46,039 bases of DNA from Candidatus Saccharibacteria bacterium UBA6039 (lineage in GTDB: Bacteria > Patescibacteriota > Saccharimonadia > Saccharimonadales > Saccharimonadaceae), in assembly GCA_002427805.1 (NCBI GenBank), contig DIZB01000018.1, positions 35,068 through 81,106 on the forward strand. Direction: 5' to 3'. Positions 1-6,498 of this stretch are shown one piece after another (positions within the stretch are counted from its first letter, which is position 1; every line of letters starts with the position of its first letter). A program made the position numbers and the translations under genes. Below the pieces are notes generated by a model, which had not been told where the DNA came from, did no database searches, and saw only the letters and a program-made list of their open reading frames with translations.

Positions 1-333
1 GCGCTTCGCCCAGCTGAGGGTGCGCCACGATTCGCTGAAGGTGATGGCATTCCAGAACAGTACGCTGCAGAAGCAAAGGTAATGCACGCTGTACTCCTTG
101 CACTCGAGAACTCAGCACCCAACGGTCTTGACTGGTTCTACATTAGCCCAGCGCAAAACTACGGAGCACACGTTCCAGGTGAAGCAACTGGCGAATACCG
201 TCTCGGTGGCCAAGTAGCGCTCTTTGACAAGGACGGTACTTCTGCAATCTCAGGTGCAGACTTTGCGAAAGCAATTATCGATGAAGTTGAAACACCTGCA
301 CACCACAGCCAACAAATTTCAGTCGCATACTAG
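1..333 (+). CDS. NAD(P)-binding SDR-like oxidoreductase, C-terminal part
   Basis: The frame is open from the first base, so this is the last 110 residues of a longer protein. The pattern DWFYISPA, then PG-x-TG-x-YRLGG, FDKDG-x-SAIS-x-ADFAKAIIDEVE and a final H-x4-ISVAY is the C-terminal half of the NmrA-like/atypical short-chain dehydrogenase group (YwnB or 'NADH-flavin reductase' relatives), whose N-terminal half would carry the Rossmann GxxGxxG loop outside the window. Such proteins bind NAD(P)H in the cytosol; the substrate cannot be told from sequence. No terminator is obvious directly after the stop. It lies on the side of the tRNA fragment at 627-670 where an integrated element would be, so it could be element cargo, which is an inference only. 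Confidence 0.8.
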   Translation, partial: ALRPAEGAPRFAEGDGIPEQYAAEAKVMHAVLLALENSAPNGLDWFYISPAQNYGAHVPGEATGEYRLGGQVALFDKDGTSAISGADFAKAIIDEVETPAHHSQQISVAY

Positions 334-464
334 AACCGCAATAAGCTAAAAACAAGTCGTTCACTGTAAAAAGTGAGCCACTTTGATCTAGGTACGGCAG
401 TTATCAAACAGTTGAATTAATTGCCGCCGCAGGCCAGCCCGATCGTTACCAGCCAAATCAAACC

Positions 465-626
465 ATGACAGTGAATCTTCACATACCAGAAGTAAGGGGT
501 ACAGCTATTGCAGATAGGATTGCTGCTCATCACCGAGAAAAAGTTACTCTTGGTAGTCAAGCCTTACATGGCAGGCCAGATTCAGCACCGAAACAAAAAG
601 TCGTAAAACAAAGTACCTACAGCTAG
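465..626 (+). CDS. possible short ORF abutting the tRNA fragment
   Basis: A 53-codon ORF (MTVNLHIPEV... ending KQSTYS) sits in a frame that stays open from 387 to a TAG at 624-626. That stop directly touches the first base of the tRNA-like block. There is no clear Shine-Dalgarno sequence and I recognise no family. The longer open frame without a good start could be the broken C-terminus of an element gene. It may equally be non-coding. The stretch 334-799 holds nothing else except the tRNA fragment and the terminator. Confidence 0.2.
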   Translation: MTVNLHIPEVRGTAIADRIAAHHREKVTLGSQALHGRPDSAPKQKVVKQSTYS

Positions 627-670
627 CTCTCATCCTGGCAATTCGAGTTCGATTCTCGATAGGATCACCA
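627..670 (+). pseudogene. 3' half of a tRNA-Glu(CUC)-like gene (possible att site)
   Basis: The block begins with a typical anticodon loop, CTCTCAT (C32 U33, anticodon CUC, A37). It continues with CCTGG (3' anticodon strand), a 4-nt variable loop, a perfect T arm TCGAG/TTCGATT/CTCGA (643-659), the 3' acceptor strand TAGGATC (660-666), A and an encoded CCA (668-670). CTCATCCTGG followed by CAA is how I remember many bacterial tRNA-Glu anticodon arms. The 5' half is missing: the bases before 627 do not give CCAGG, a D arm or a GATCCTA acceptor strand. It is therefore a truncated tRNA. A displaced 3' end left by a tyrosine-integrase element fits best. tmRNA is unlikely, because the acceptor lacks the G3-U70 pair and no tmRNA D-loop is seen. 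Confidence 0.65.
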
Positions 671-677
671 AAATAAG

Positions 678-707
678 AACGTCACCTTGTGTGGCGTTTT
701 TATTTTG
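678..707 (+). terminator. intrinsic terminator after the tRNA fragment
   Basis: Stem AACGTCAC (678-685) with GTGGCGTT (691-698), one T-G wobble and a 5-nt loop, followed by a T-rich tract and preceded by an A-rich tract, so it could work both ways. It starts 7 nt after the CCA, where the terminator of an intact tRNA gene would be expected. Confidence 0.75.
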
Positions 708-799
708 GTAGACTTGCTTATTAAGACGTATAATCGTTGATAATTTTACACTATTGTTAATTCGCATCCTTTGCTAGAGTTATGACCAAGGAGGATCAT

Positions 800-1165
800 A
801 TGGAAGGTAACGCCACTATTGGTACAACATACCCCAGAATTGTAAGTCCTGCTATTGAAAATATCGAAGCGGGAAGACAACGAATTGATCAAATCGACGA
901 GCAAATCCTCGCGATACTAAACCAAAGAGCTGATGTTGCTCTTGCGATCTCTGCACTGCGGGGCAGAGGACACGGCTCAGGGATAGATATAGTGAGAGAA
1001 AGCCAAATTATTGGCATGGTCACAGACCTCAATCAAGGTCCGTTTAGCGACCAGGCAGTGTCTGGCATCTTCCTCAATATACTCCAAGAAACAAAAGCAT
1101 TACAAAGAGCACAGGGTGGTGGACCTGGCTCAGAAATGAATAACGGCGAAACACGCCATCCATAA
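800..1165 (+). CDS. AroQ-type chorismate mutase-like protein
   Basis: A protein of 121 residues. Residues about 25-105 form the all-helical AroQ fold: R-x-RIDQIDEQILAILNQRADVALAI, then a polar loop and R-E-x2-I, then NQGPFSDQAVSGIFLNILQETKALQ. Chorismate mutase turns chorismate into prephenate for Phe/Tyr synthesis. I start it at the ATG at 800, five bases after the strong AAGGAGG at 788-794; an in-frame ATG at 782 lies before that ribosome site and is unlikely. The N-terminal 25 residues and the Gly/Asn-rich tail are outside the domain. No other shikimate gene is in the window, so a role outside the usual pathway is possible. A terminator separates it from trpS. Confidence 0.75.
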   Translation: MEGNATIGTTYPRIVSPAIENIEAGRQRIDQIDEQILAILNQRADVALAISALRGRGHGSGIDIVRESQIIGMVTDLNQGPFSDQAVSGIFLNILQETKALQRAQGGGPGSEMNNGETRHP

Positions 1166-1194
1166 TAGCTGTGCAATTGCACGGCTATTTTTTA
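1164..1194 (+). terminator. terminator between chorismate mutase and trpS
   Basis: An 11-bp stem, AATAGCTGTGC with GCACGGCTATT (one T-G pair), a 4-nt loop and a run of T. It overlaps the stop codon of the chorismate mutase gene and lies 15 nt before the trpS start. It may attenuate trpS rather than fully separate it. Confidence 0.8.
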
Positions 1195-1209
1195 ACTAAG
1201 GAGAACGTT

Positions 1210-2247
1210 ATGACAAACCCAGAATCACAACCCACCGACGAACGACAGCGAATCATTACAGGATTTCGCCCAACAAGTGACCTGACAGTAGGCAACTACC
1301 TTGGGGCTATCAAGCCAGTCCTAGACATACAGCAGGATAAAAATAATGATCTTTATGTTTTTGTTGCGGACCTACACGGCCTCACGGACCATGACCCACG
1401 AGAACTCGCGCCTTACCGAACTGAGGTGATTAGCGATGCACGCGCACTCGGTTTACACCATTTAAATGCCCATATGTACTTACAGTCAGATATTGAGCCT
1501 GAGGTCGTGCAAATAGCCAACCGTATAGCTCCCTATGTGAGCGTTGCCGAATTAGCACGCACGCCAAACCTAAAGGAAAAGATGCAAGCGGCAGTAAGGG
1601 ATGGTAAGTCAGACTCCGAAGATGCCACTCGTGCAAACTTTGCACTACTCGGCTACCCTGTGCTCATGGCGGCAGACATTTTTGCGCAAAAAACACCACT
1701 CGTTGCGGTTGGACAAGATCAAGAGCCACACCTTGAATTAGCACGAACTATCGCACGACGCTTTAATAGTGCGTTTGATACGGATATTTTAGTCGAGCCT
1801 AAGATCTTTGCAGTCAACTCACTGCGTGTTCTTAGCCTAGATGGCAAGGGCAAAATGAGCAAAACAAATCCAACGCAAGCAATTATGTTCACCGATGACC
1901 CAGACGAGGCGCGAAAAAAGATTAAAGGCGCTACTACAGCGAGCGCCGGTGATTGGAACGACATACTTGAAAGCCACTTCATGGTTGCCAGTGAAACTAC
2001 CCAAGATGCAGATCAGCTACAAAAGCTTGCGGAGTTACGAGCTACTCACATGGGTGGTATGCAGGTTATGGGAGATTTCAAGGACCTGTGGGGTGATATT
2101 ACCGAGAAGATGCTCGAAACATTTAGAAAACAAAGGCCGATCTATATGGAAAACGACGTAGATTGGTATAGGCAAATTGGCTCAAGAACAGCAAAGGAAA
2201 ATGCCACGGAGGTACTGAGCAAAATGAAAGAAGTAATGGGATTCTAG
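1210..2247 (+). CDS. trpS: tryptophanyl-tRNA synthetase
   Basis: Class Ic aminoacyl-tRNA synthetase that charges tRNA-Trp in the cytosol, 345 residues, a normal length. The HIGH-type signature appears as TSDLTVGNYLGA near residues 20-31, followed by DLHGLTD, and the KMSKT loop is at residues 215-219 (LDGKGKMSKT). GQDQEPHLELAR lies in the catalytic domain. The ATG at 1210 is chosen because TAAGGAGA ends five bases before it; an in-frame ATG at 1171 lies inside the upstream terminator hairpin. The gene is followed after 21 nt by a GNAT gene with its own ribosome site, possibly cotranscribed. Confidence 0.96.
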   Translation: MTNPESQPTDERQRIITGFRPTSDLTVGNYLGAIKPVLDIQQDKNNDLYVFVADLHGLTDHDPRELAPYRTEVISDARALGLHHLNAHMYLQSDIEPEVVQIANRIAPYVSVAELARTPNLKEKMQAAVRDGKSDSEDATRANFALLGYPVLMAADIFAQKTPLVAVGQDQEPHLELARTIARRFNSAFDTDILVEPKIFAVNSLRVLSLDGKGKMSKTNPTQAIMFTDDPDEARKKIKGATTASAGDWNDILESHFMVASETTQDADQLQKLAELRATHMGGMQVMGDFKDLWGDITEKMLETFRKQRPIYMENDVDWYRQIGSRTAKENATEVLSKMKEVMGF

Positions 2248-2268
2248 TAACTATTTAAGGGGTACGTA

Positions 2269-2883
2269 ATGAAAATTAATGTTGAAGGCTTTGGCGATCC
2301 AAAAGAACTCTTTAGTGAATTTGAAGACGAAGTTTGTGAGGTCGGATCAACCGCATTTGGAAGACCATATGATGACTTCGCAGAAGATGTACAAGATCAT
2401 TTTGTTGGCTCAACACATGGACATCTTATACGTGTTGATGGAAATATAGCAGGGTTTTCACTCTACACAATGATAGAAAATCGCGGGCTGTACCTTGAGG
2501 GGATAGCGGTAGGACGCCAGTACCAAGGTCTTGGTCTCGGCACAATAGCCCTAAAAAGAGGCTTAGAGTATTTCGAGTCTGAAACACTCGCCGCAACGAC
2601 GCGTAATCCGGCAACTGTCAAACTTATGGGTGGTGTCGTACGCTATTCGTCACCAGATATCAGACTTGGCGATCCGCTAAGACACCATAACGATGAAAGG
2701 ATCCAAGCAGTCCTTGGCACACTCGTTGCTAACCGCCTTAAGCCAGGTGACAATCAAACATTGCCATACTTAGTATCTAAATACCCTCTTGGTCTTTATG
2801 GGAACGACCCCGGTGCAAATATGCCACTGCCAATGATTGCAGATAATCCACAAAATGCAGTTGTCGTTGTTGGTATTGTTTAG
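2269..2883 (+). CDS. GNAT-family N-acetyltransferase
   Basis: A protein of 204 residues. The acetyl-CoA binding motif A of GNAT enzymes is clear: LYLEGIAVGRQYQGLGLGT near residues 74-92 (R/Q-x-x-G-x-G/A type loop), preceded by the beta strand IAGFSLYTM and followed by ATTRNPATVKLM. The substrate is unknown. The N-terminal 40 residues are acidic and the C-terminal 70 residues do not match the usual domain. AAGGGG lies upstream of the ATG. The convergent hydrolase gene ends only 2 nt downstream. Confidence 0.8.
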   Translation: MKINVEGFGDPKELFSEFEDEVCEVGSTAFGRPYDDFAEDVQDHFVGSTHGHLIRVDGNIAGFSLYTMIENRGLYLEGIAVGRQYQGLGLGTIALKRGLEYFESETLAATTRNPATVKLMGGVVRYSSPDIRLGDPLRHHNDERIQAVLGTLVANRLKPGDNQTLPYLVSKYPLGLYGNDPGANMPLPMIADNPQNAVVVVGIV

Positions 2884-2885
2884 TA

Positions 2886-3590
2886 CTAGATAATCTGCGA
2901 GACTTTTGTTTCAGCTTTAAATCCACGATATTTCGTATAGTTAGCCTCGCCAAACAGAAGAGGGTAGTAGCCTCGGTGCGATAACTTAAAGTTCTCAAAT
3001 CCAGCAGTATCTTCATCGTTAGCAATAAAGCCAGTTACCACGTATTGGTGTCTTTCAAGTGGTTCGTTACTGTTTCCATCGATCAAGTTAATGACAAATT
3101 GCGAGAGTTCCTCAAGGCTAGATTCCTCACGTGCTAGTACTTCGTTATACTCTATTGATATCGATGAGGGAACATGCCCGATGAGTGAATGTTCCGCAAT
3201 CTCATCTGACATTGTGATAATTTCAGTAATTTTTGAAGCACGGATGATTTTTGTGTTTGCATCGTTAAGTGCGACAGCAACAAATACGCCACCGACGCCT
3301 GCGGTTGTTGTGTGAACGTCCAAGACATAATCGTATGCCTTTTGTTTGATGACTTTCAATATTTCACGCGCTTGATCCTCTTCGTATGAGTGACCGTCCA
3401 TCTTATAACTCCGGTTCATATCCGTCTCGATGAAACGAGTGTGTTTACTATATGCATCAGGATTAGCGCATATATAATCAACAAATTCTACATACTCAGG
3501 ATACTTTTGCGACATGTACGTATAGAGGTTAATTCCCAAAACTTCGTTGCCATGTTGAGACCCCAAGATTAATACTTTTTCTTTACTCAT
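2886..3590 (-). CDS. AstE/AspA-like zinc hydrolase (M14 family)
   Basis: A protein of 234 residues of the succinylglutamate desuccinylase/aspartoacylase family, zinc enzymes that remove acyl or amino-acid groups from amides. The zinc ligands are visible: H13 and E16 in GSQHGNE and H93 in DVHTTT. The substrate-binding part NPDA-x5-R-x3-ETDMNRSY lies at residues 43-62. It is shorter than typical AspA (about 300), missing part of the C-terminal beta domain, but looks complete for small family members. The true substrate is unknown; peptide, N-acyl amino acid or cell-wall amide are all possible. The gene stands alone on this strand, convergent with the GNAT gene. Confidence 0.75.
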   Translation of the reverse strand: MSKEKVLILGSQHGNEVLGINLYTYMSQKYPEYVEFVDYICANPDAYSKHTRFIETDMNRSYKMDGHSYEEDQAREILKVIKQKAYDYVLDVHTTTAGVGGVFVAVALNDANTKIIRASKITEIITMSDEIAEHSLIGHVPSSISIEYNEVLAREESSLEELSQFVINLIDGNSNEPLERHQYVVTGFIANDEDTAGFENFKLSHRGYYPLLFGEANYTKYRGFKAETKVSQII

Positions 3591-3643
3591 AGTCTCTCAT
3601 TGTTTGGATAATATAGGTGACATGTCGTCGTTATATCCATTTT

Positions 3644-3680
3644 AACCTATTAGGTTCAGCGGCTCAAATCTTGATATAAT
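3644..3680 (+). promoter_or_regulatory. palindrome and -10 box of a leaderless gene
   Basis: A perfect -10 hexamer TATAAT lies at 3675-3680, only 6 nt before the ATG at 3687, so transcription would start at or beside the start codon. Just upstream is the perfect 13-nt palindrome AACCTATTAGGTT (3644-3656), where the -35 element would be; no good -35 hexamer is present. This suggests control by a DNA-binding protein, which is an inference. Confidence 0.55.
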
Positions 3681-3686
3681 TAACGT

Positions 3687-4004
3687 ATGCATTTCCTCAC
3701 TCTTGAAAAACTTCTACCAGTCGAATCGCAAAAAGACCTCTACATTTTTTGGCTTGCAGCGCTCGCGTATCGGCGCGGGCATAAACATCTCGAAAAAGAG
3801 CTCGCAAACTATGTTTTTGTCAGGTCGAACGAAGCCCGCAAGAGCATTCGCTTAAGCGACACAATGGATGATATCAATTTCGAGTTTGCTAACCTTGAAA
3901 ACCCGGCTAGCTCGTCGAAAGAAACGAATAAAGCGTGGTTACACCTCGAGACAATCGTCAATAAGGAGTTTTTAAAACTGGTCGATAAAGCCACTTTGCT
4001 ATAG
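3687..4004 (+). CDS. conserved-looking unknown small protein
   Basis: A protein of 105 residues, not recognised. It begins with a hydrophobic-aromatic stretch (FLTLEKLLPVE... LYIFWLAALAYRRG), too short and polar to be a sure membrane segment, followed by a helical charged middle (SNEARKSIRLSDTMDDINFEF). The whole sequence is probably alpha-helical and cytosolic. No ribosome site is seen; the -10 box ends 6 nt before the ATG, so the mRNA is probably leaderless. The Nudix gene starts 8 nt after its stop, and the -10 of that gene overlaps the end of this one. Confidence 0.6.
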   Translation: MHFLTLEKLLPVESQKDLYIFWLAALAYRRGHKHLEKELANYVFVRSNEARKSIRLSDTMDDINFEFANLENPASSSKETNKAWLHLETIVNKEFLKLVDKATLL

Positions 4005-4011
4005 TGAAGGT

Positions 4012-4515
4012 ATGGACACAGAACTATTTGATATCGTGGACATGCAAGATACTGTCATCGGAACTAGCGATAAGAAAACTGCCCATACAACCGGCAGCCT
4101 GCACAGGGTAGCTACTGTATTTGTCTTCAACAAGGAGGGTGAGTTATACGTTCAAGTACATAGTCGTGATGGTAAGTGGGACCATTCAGTTGGTGGACAT
4201 GTACGAAAAGGTGAAAGTTATAAAGAAGCGGCATCTCGCGAAGCCAAAGAAGAACTTGGCATTGATCAACCACTTGAAGAACTAGCAACATCACTACGTG
4301 GTCAAGAGTACCCTCACGAACAACATATGTTTGGTTTATATACCTGCATCGCTGATTCAACTTGGAAGTTCACACCGAATGATGAAGTTAAGATGATTTT
4401 TCCAATGCGTCTCGAAGCAATTCAAAAAGCCATGATTGATGAACCAGAAGAACGATTTACACGCGGCTTTCGTATTACGATGGCCGAGTATATACGCCAA
4501 CATGCTCATGCTTGA
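4012..4515 (+). CDS. Nudix hydrolase (IDI/YfcD-like)
   Basis: A protein of 167 residues with a full Nudix box, G-x5-E-x7-R-E-x2-E-E-x-G, at residues 62-83 (GHVRKGESYKEAASREAKEELG), which binds the Mg ions used to cut a nucleoside diphosphate linked to another group. The N-terminus (ELFDIVDMQDTVIGTSDK) and LHRVATVFVFN resemble the isopentenyl-diphosphate isomerase-like/YfcD branch, but the Cys and Glu needed for isomerase chemistry are not evident, so I call it a hydrolase of unknown substrate. TATAGT (4000-4005) ends 6 nt before the ATG, giving a probable leaderless start, though a weak GAAGG is also there. Confidence 0.85.
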   Translation: MDTELFDIVDMQDTVIGTSDKKTAHTTGSLHRVATVFVFNKEGELYVQVHSRDGKWDHSVGGHVRKGESYKEAASREAKEELGIDQPLEELATSLRGQEYPHEQHMFGLYTCIADSTWKFTPNDEVKMIFPMRLEAIQKAMIDEPEERFTRGFRITMAEYIRQHAHA

Positions 4516-4563
4516 ATAACCTCTAAAACTGGTCCACAATGAAACAAAAGATAGGGGAGATAT

Positions 4564-6006
4564 ATGGCAACAACCGAAGAGCAATTTGGTAATAGTGAAT
4601 TTGGTGCAATTAGCTCAGTCGACGGGAGAGACGCACGTCTTGTAGACGATCTTCGTCCACATGTTTCAGAATATGGACTCATGAAAAACCGCTCTCGGGT
4701 TGAAGCGGCATGGCTATTGAAACTTTCAACTATATTGCCGGGAATCGCTCCACTCCCAGACCAAGCTCATGCATTTTTAGACAAAATGGCTTCAGGTGAA
4801 GCGTTTACAACTGACGAAATGGCTCTCGCTAAAGCATTCGAGACAACTGGGGTCGGTAATGTAAAAGCGACACGCCATGACGTAAGAGCTGTCGAACTTA
4901 TGCTCCGTAGCCGCTTCAGTGACATCGACGGTGGTGAAGCATTTCGTGATCACATTGAATTAACTCACTTTGGTCTTACGTCTGAAGACGTGAACAACCT
5001 CGCAGACGGAATCGGCCTTAGAGATGCAAGAAACGAAGTACTGGCTCCTGCTATCAATGATATTGGTACCGATCTTGTGGAGAAGACTAAATTGTGGGCA
5101 GATATTCCAATGCTTGGCCGTACGCACGGACAAGCTGCGACACCAACGACTCTTGGTAAAGAATTTGCCGTATTCGTCGAACGCCTTGAACGAACTTCAG
5201 CCCACTTTGGGAATGTTGCGATTTATGGAAAACTGAACGGTGCGACCGGTGGATATAATGCCTTGAAAGTCGTCTACCCTGAAGTTAATTGGCCCGAAGC
5301 ATCAAGAGATTTTGTATTATCACTTGGCCTTCGATTTGATAATGCAACCACGCAAATTGAACCACACGACTGGATGGCTCGCTATCTACATGCGCTCAGT
5401 GAAGTCACAAATCCACTCGTCGATCTGTCAAAAGATATGTGGTTATACATTTCTCAAGACTATCTCAAGCAAGCAACCGTTGAGGGTGAAGTAGGGTCTT
5501 CAACGATGCCCCACAAGGTCAATCCGATTGATTTCGAAAAAGCTGAATCGAACTTTGACACATTCGCAACGCTTGCGGATGGTCTTGCGCGCAAACTGAC
5601 CCAATCTCGCTTGCAACGTGATCTGAGTGACTCATCATCAAAACGTGTCATTGGCACAGCACTTGCACACGATCTCATTGGGCTAAAATCACTCAAAAGA
5701 GGCCTCGCTAAGGTGAGTCCAAATGAAGCTAAGCTTGCTAGCGACCTCGACCAAAACTGGGCAGTCCTTATGGAGCCTGTTCAGCAAATGCTTCGTCGCT
5801 ATAACATAAAAGGTGGTTATGACGCTACTAAAGATGTTTCGCGCGGGAAAGTATTTACAAAAGAAGACTACGCATCTCTTGTTGAGGCACTTGGAGACAA
5901 ACTGCCACCGAATGCAATTGCGTCCCTGCGAGACTTAACGCCTGCGACATACATAGGCTACGCGCCAGAAATCGCACGAATGGGGAGTGAGCCGCCTAAG
6001 TTCTAA
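4564..6006 (+). CDS. purB: adenylosuccinate lyase
   Basis: A protein of 480 residues of the fumarase/aspartase superfamily. The signature loop GSSTMPHKVNPIDFE contains the catalytic serine at residues 312-313, and TSEDVNN and GRTHGQAATPTTLGKE are the other two active-site segments. It cleaves fumarate from SAICAR and from adenylosuccinate in purine synthesis and in IMP-to-AMP conversion. The length and order match the longer E. coli-type PurB (456 residues). GGGGAG precedes the ATG by four bases. No other purine gene is nearby; in a reduced genome it may serve only AMP formation from IMP together with PurA, which is an inference. Confidence 0.95.
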   Translation: MATTEEQFGNSEFGAISSVDGRDARLVDDLRPHVSEYGLMKNRSRVEAAWLLKLSTILPGIAPLPDQAHAFLDKMASGEAFTTDEMALAKAFETTGVGNVKATRHDVRAVELMLRSRFSDIDGGEAFRDHIELTHFGLTSEDVNNLADGIGLRDARNEVLAPAINDIGTDLVEKTKLWADIPMLGRTHGQAATPTTLGKEFAVFVERLERTSAHFGNVAIYGKLNGATGGYNALKVVYPEVNWPEASRDFVLSLGLRFDNATTQIEPHDWMARYLHALSEVTNPLVDLSKDMWLYISQDYLKQATVEGEVGSSTMPHKVNPIDFEKAESNFDTFATLADGLARKLTQSRLQRDLSDSSSKRVIGTALAHDLIGLKSLKRGLAKVSPNEAKLASDLDQNWAVLMEPVQQMLRRYNIKGGYDATKDVSRGKVFTKEDYASLVEALGDKLPPNAIASLRDLTPATYIGYAPEIARMGSEPPKF

Positions 6007-6013
6007 TCTGGGT

Positions 6014-6397
6014 TTACTCACTTAAAACAGACAAAATATTGCCCGCTGGGTCTTTGAACCATGCAATATCTGGACCTTGACCTGCCGCTTTGCCGCGTGC
6101 GATACCTTTTTCGTCTTGGTATGAGTTTTCGTAGTGTTCGATTGAAATACCTTTGTCGATCAGCTCATCAACAGCCGCATCGATATCACCGACAGGGAAG
6201 TTAAGAATCGTGTAACTCGCTGGCTCGTGTGCTGGACCTTTTGGATATACCAAGATCACACCGCCACCCGCTAACGTAATGTTGAGCATGCCGTGTTGCT
6301 CCGTAACGTTTAACCCAAGCGTGTCACTGTAAAACGTTTTGGCGACTGCGAGGTCGTCCACTGAGAATCCGCTATATGCGTGTGAACTTTCGAACAT
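6014..6397 (-). CDS. glyoxalase/VOC-fold protein
   Basis: A protein of 127 residues with two beta-alpha-beta-beta-beta halves of the vicinal oxygen chelate fold: SGFSVDDLAVAKTFYSDTLGLNV, then SYTILNFPVGDIDAAVDELIDKGI and DIAWFKDPAGNILSVLSE. Proteins like this include glyoxalase I, dioxygenases and antibiotic-binding proteins; the substrate is not predictable. The start is the ATG at 6397 because AGGAGG lies seven bases upstream; an in-frame ATG at 6418 is before that site. It is convergent with purB, the two stops being 7 nt apart. The region 6419-6498 to the next gene shows nothing sure. Confidence 0.85.
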   Translation of the reverse strand: MFESSHAYSGFSVDDLAVAKTFYSDTLGLNVTEQHGMLNITLAGGGVILVYPKGPAHEPASYTILNFPVGDIDAAVDELIDKGISIEHYENSYQDEKGIARGKAAGQGPDIAWFKDPAGNILSVLSE

Positions 6398-6498
6398 GAT
6401 AATTCCTCCTATATTCATGATACGCCCGTACTCTTGTAAAAACGAACCATAATCGTCATAATAACCTCAAAGACAGACGGTAAAAATAGGGGGCACAC

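Noticed and set aside
385..670. tmRNA (ssrA) ending in the CCA block
   Set aside because: A possible P2 helix (ATTGCC with GGCAAT) exists, but the acceptor lacks the G3-U70 alanine pair, the tmRNA D-loop sequence is missing and no tag frame ending in Ala-Ala is seen.
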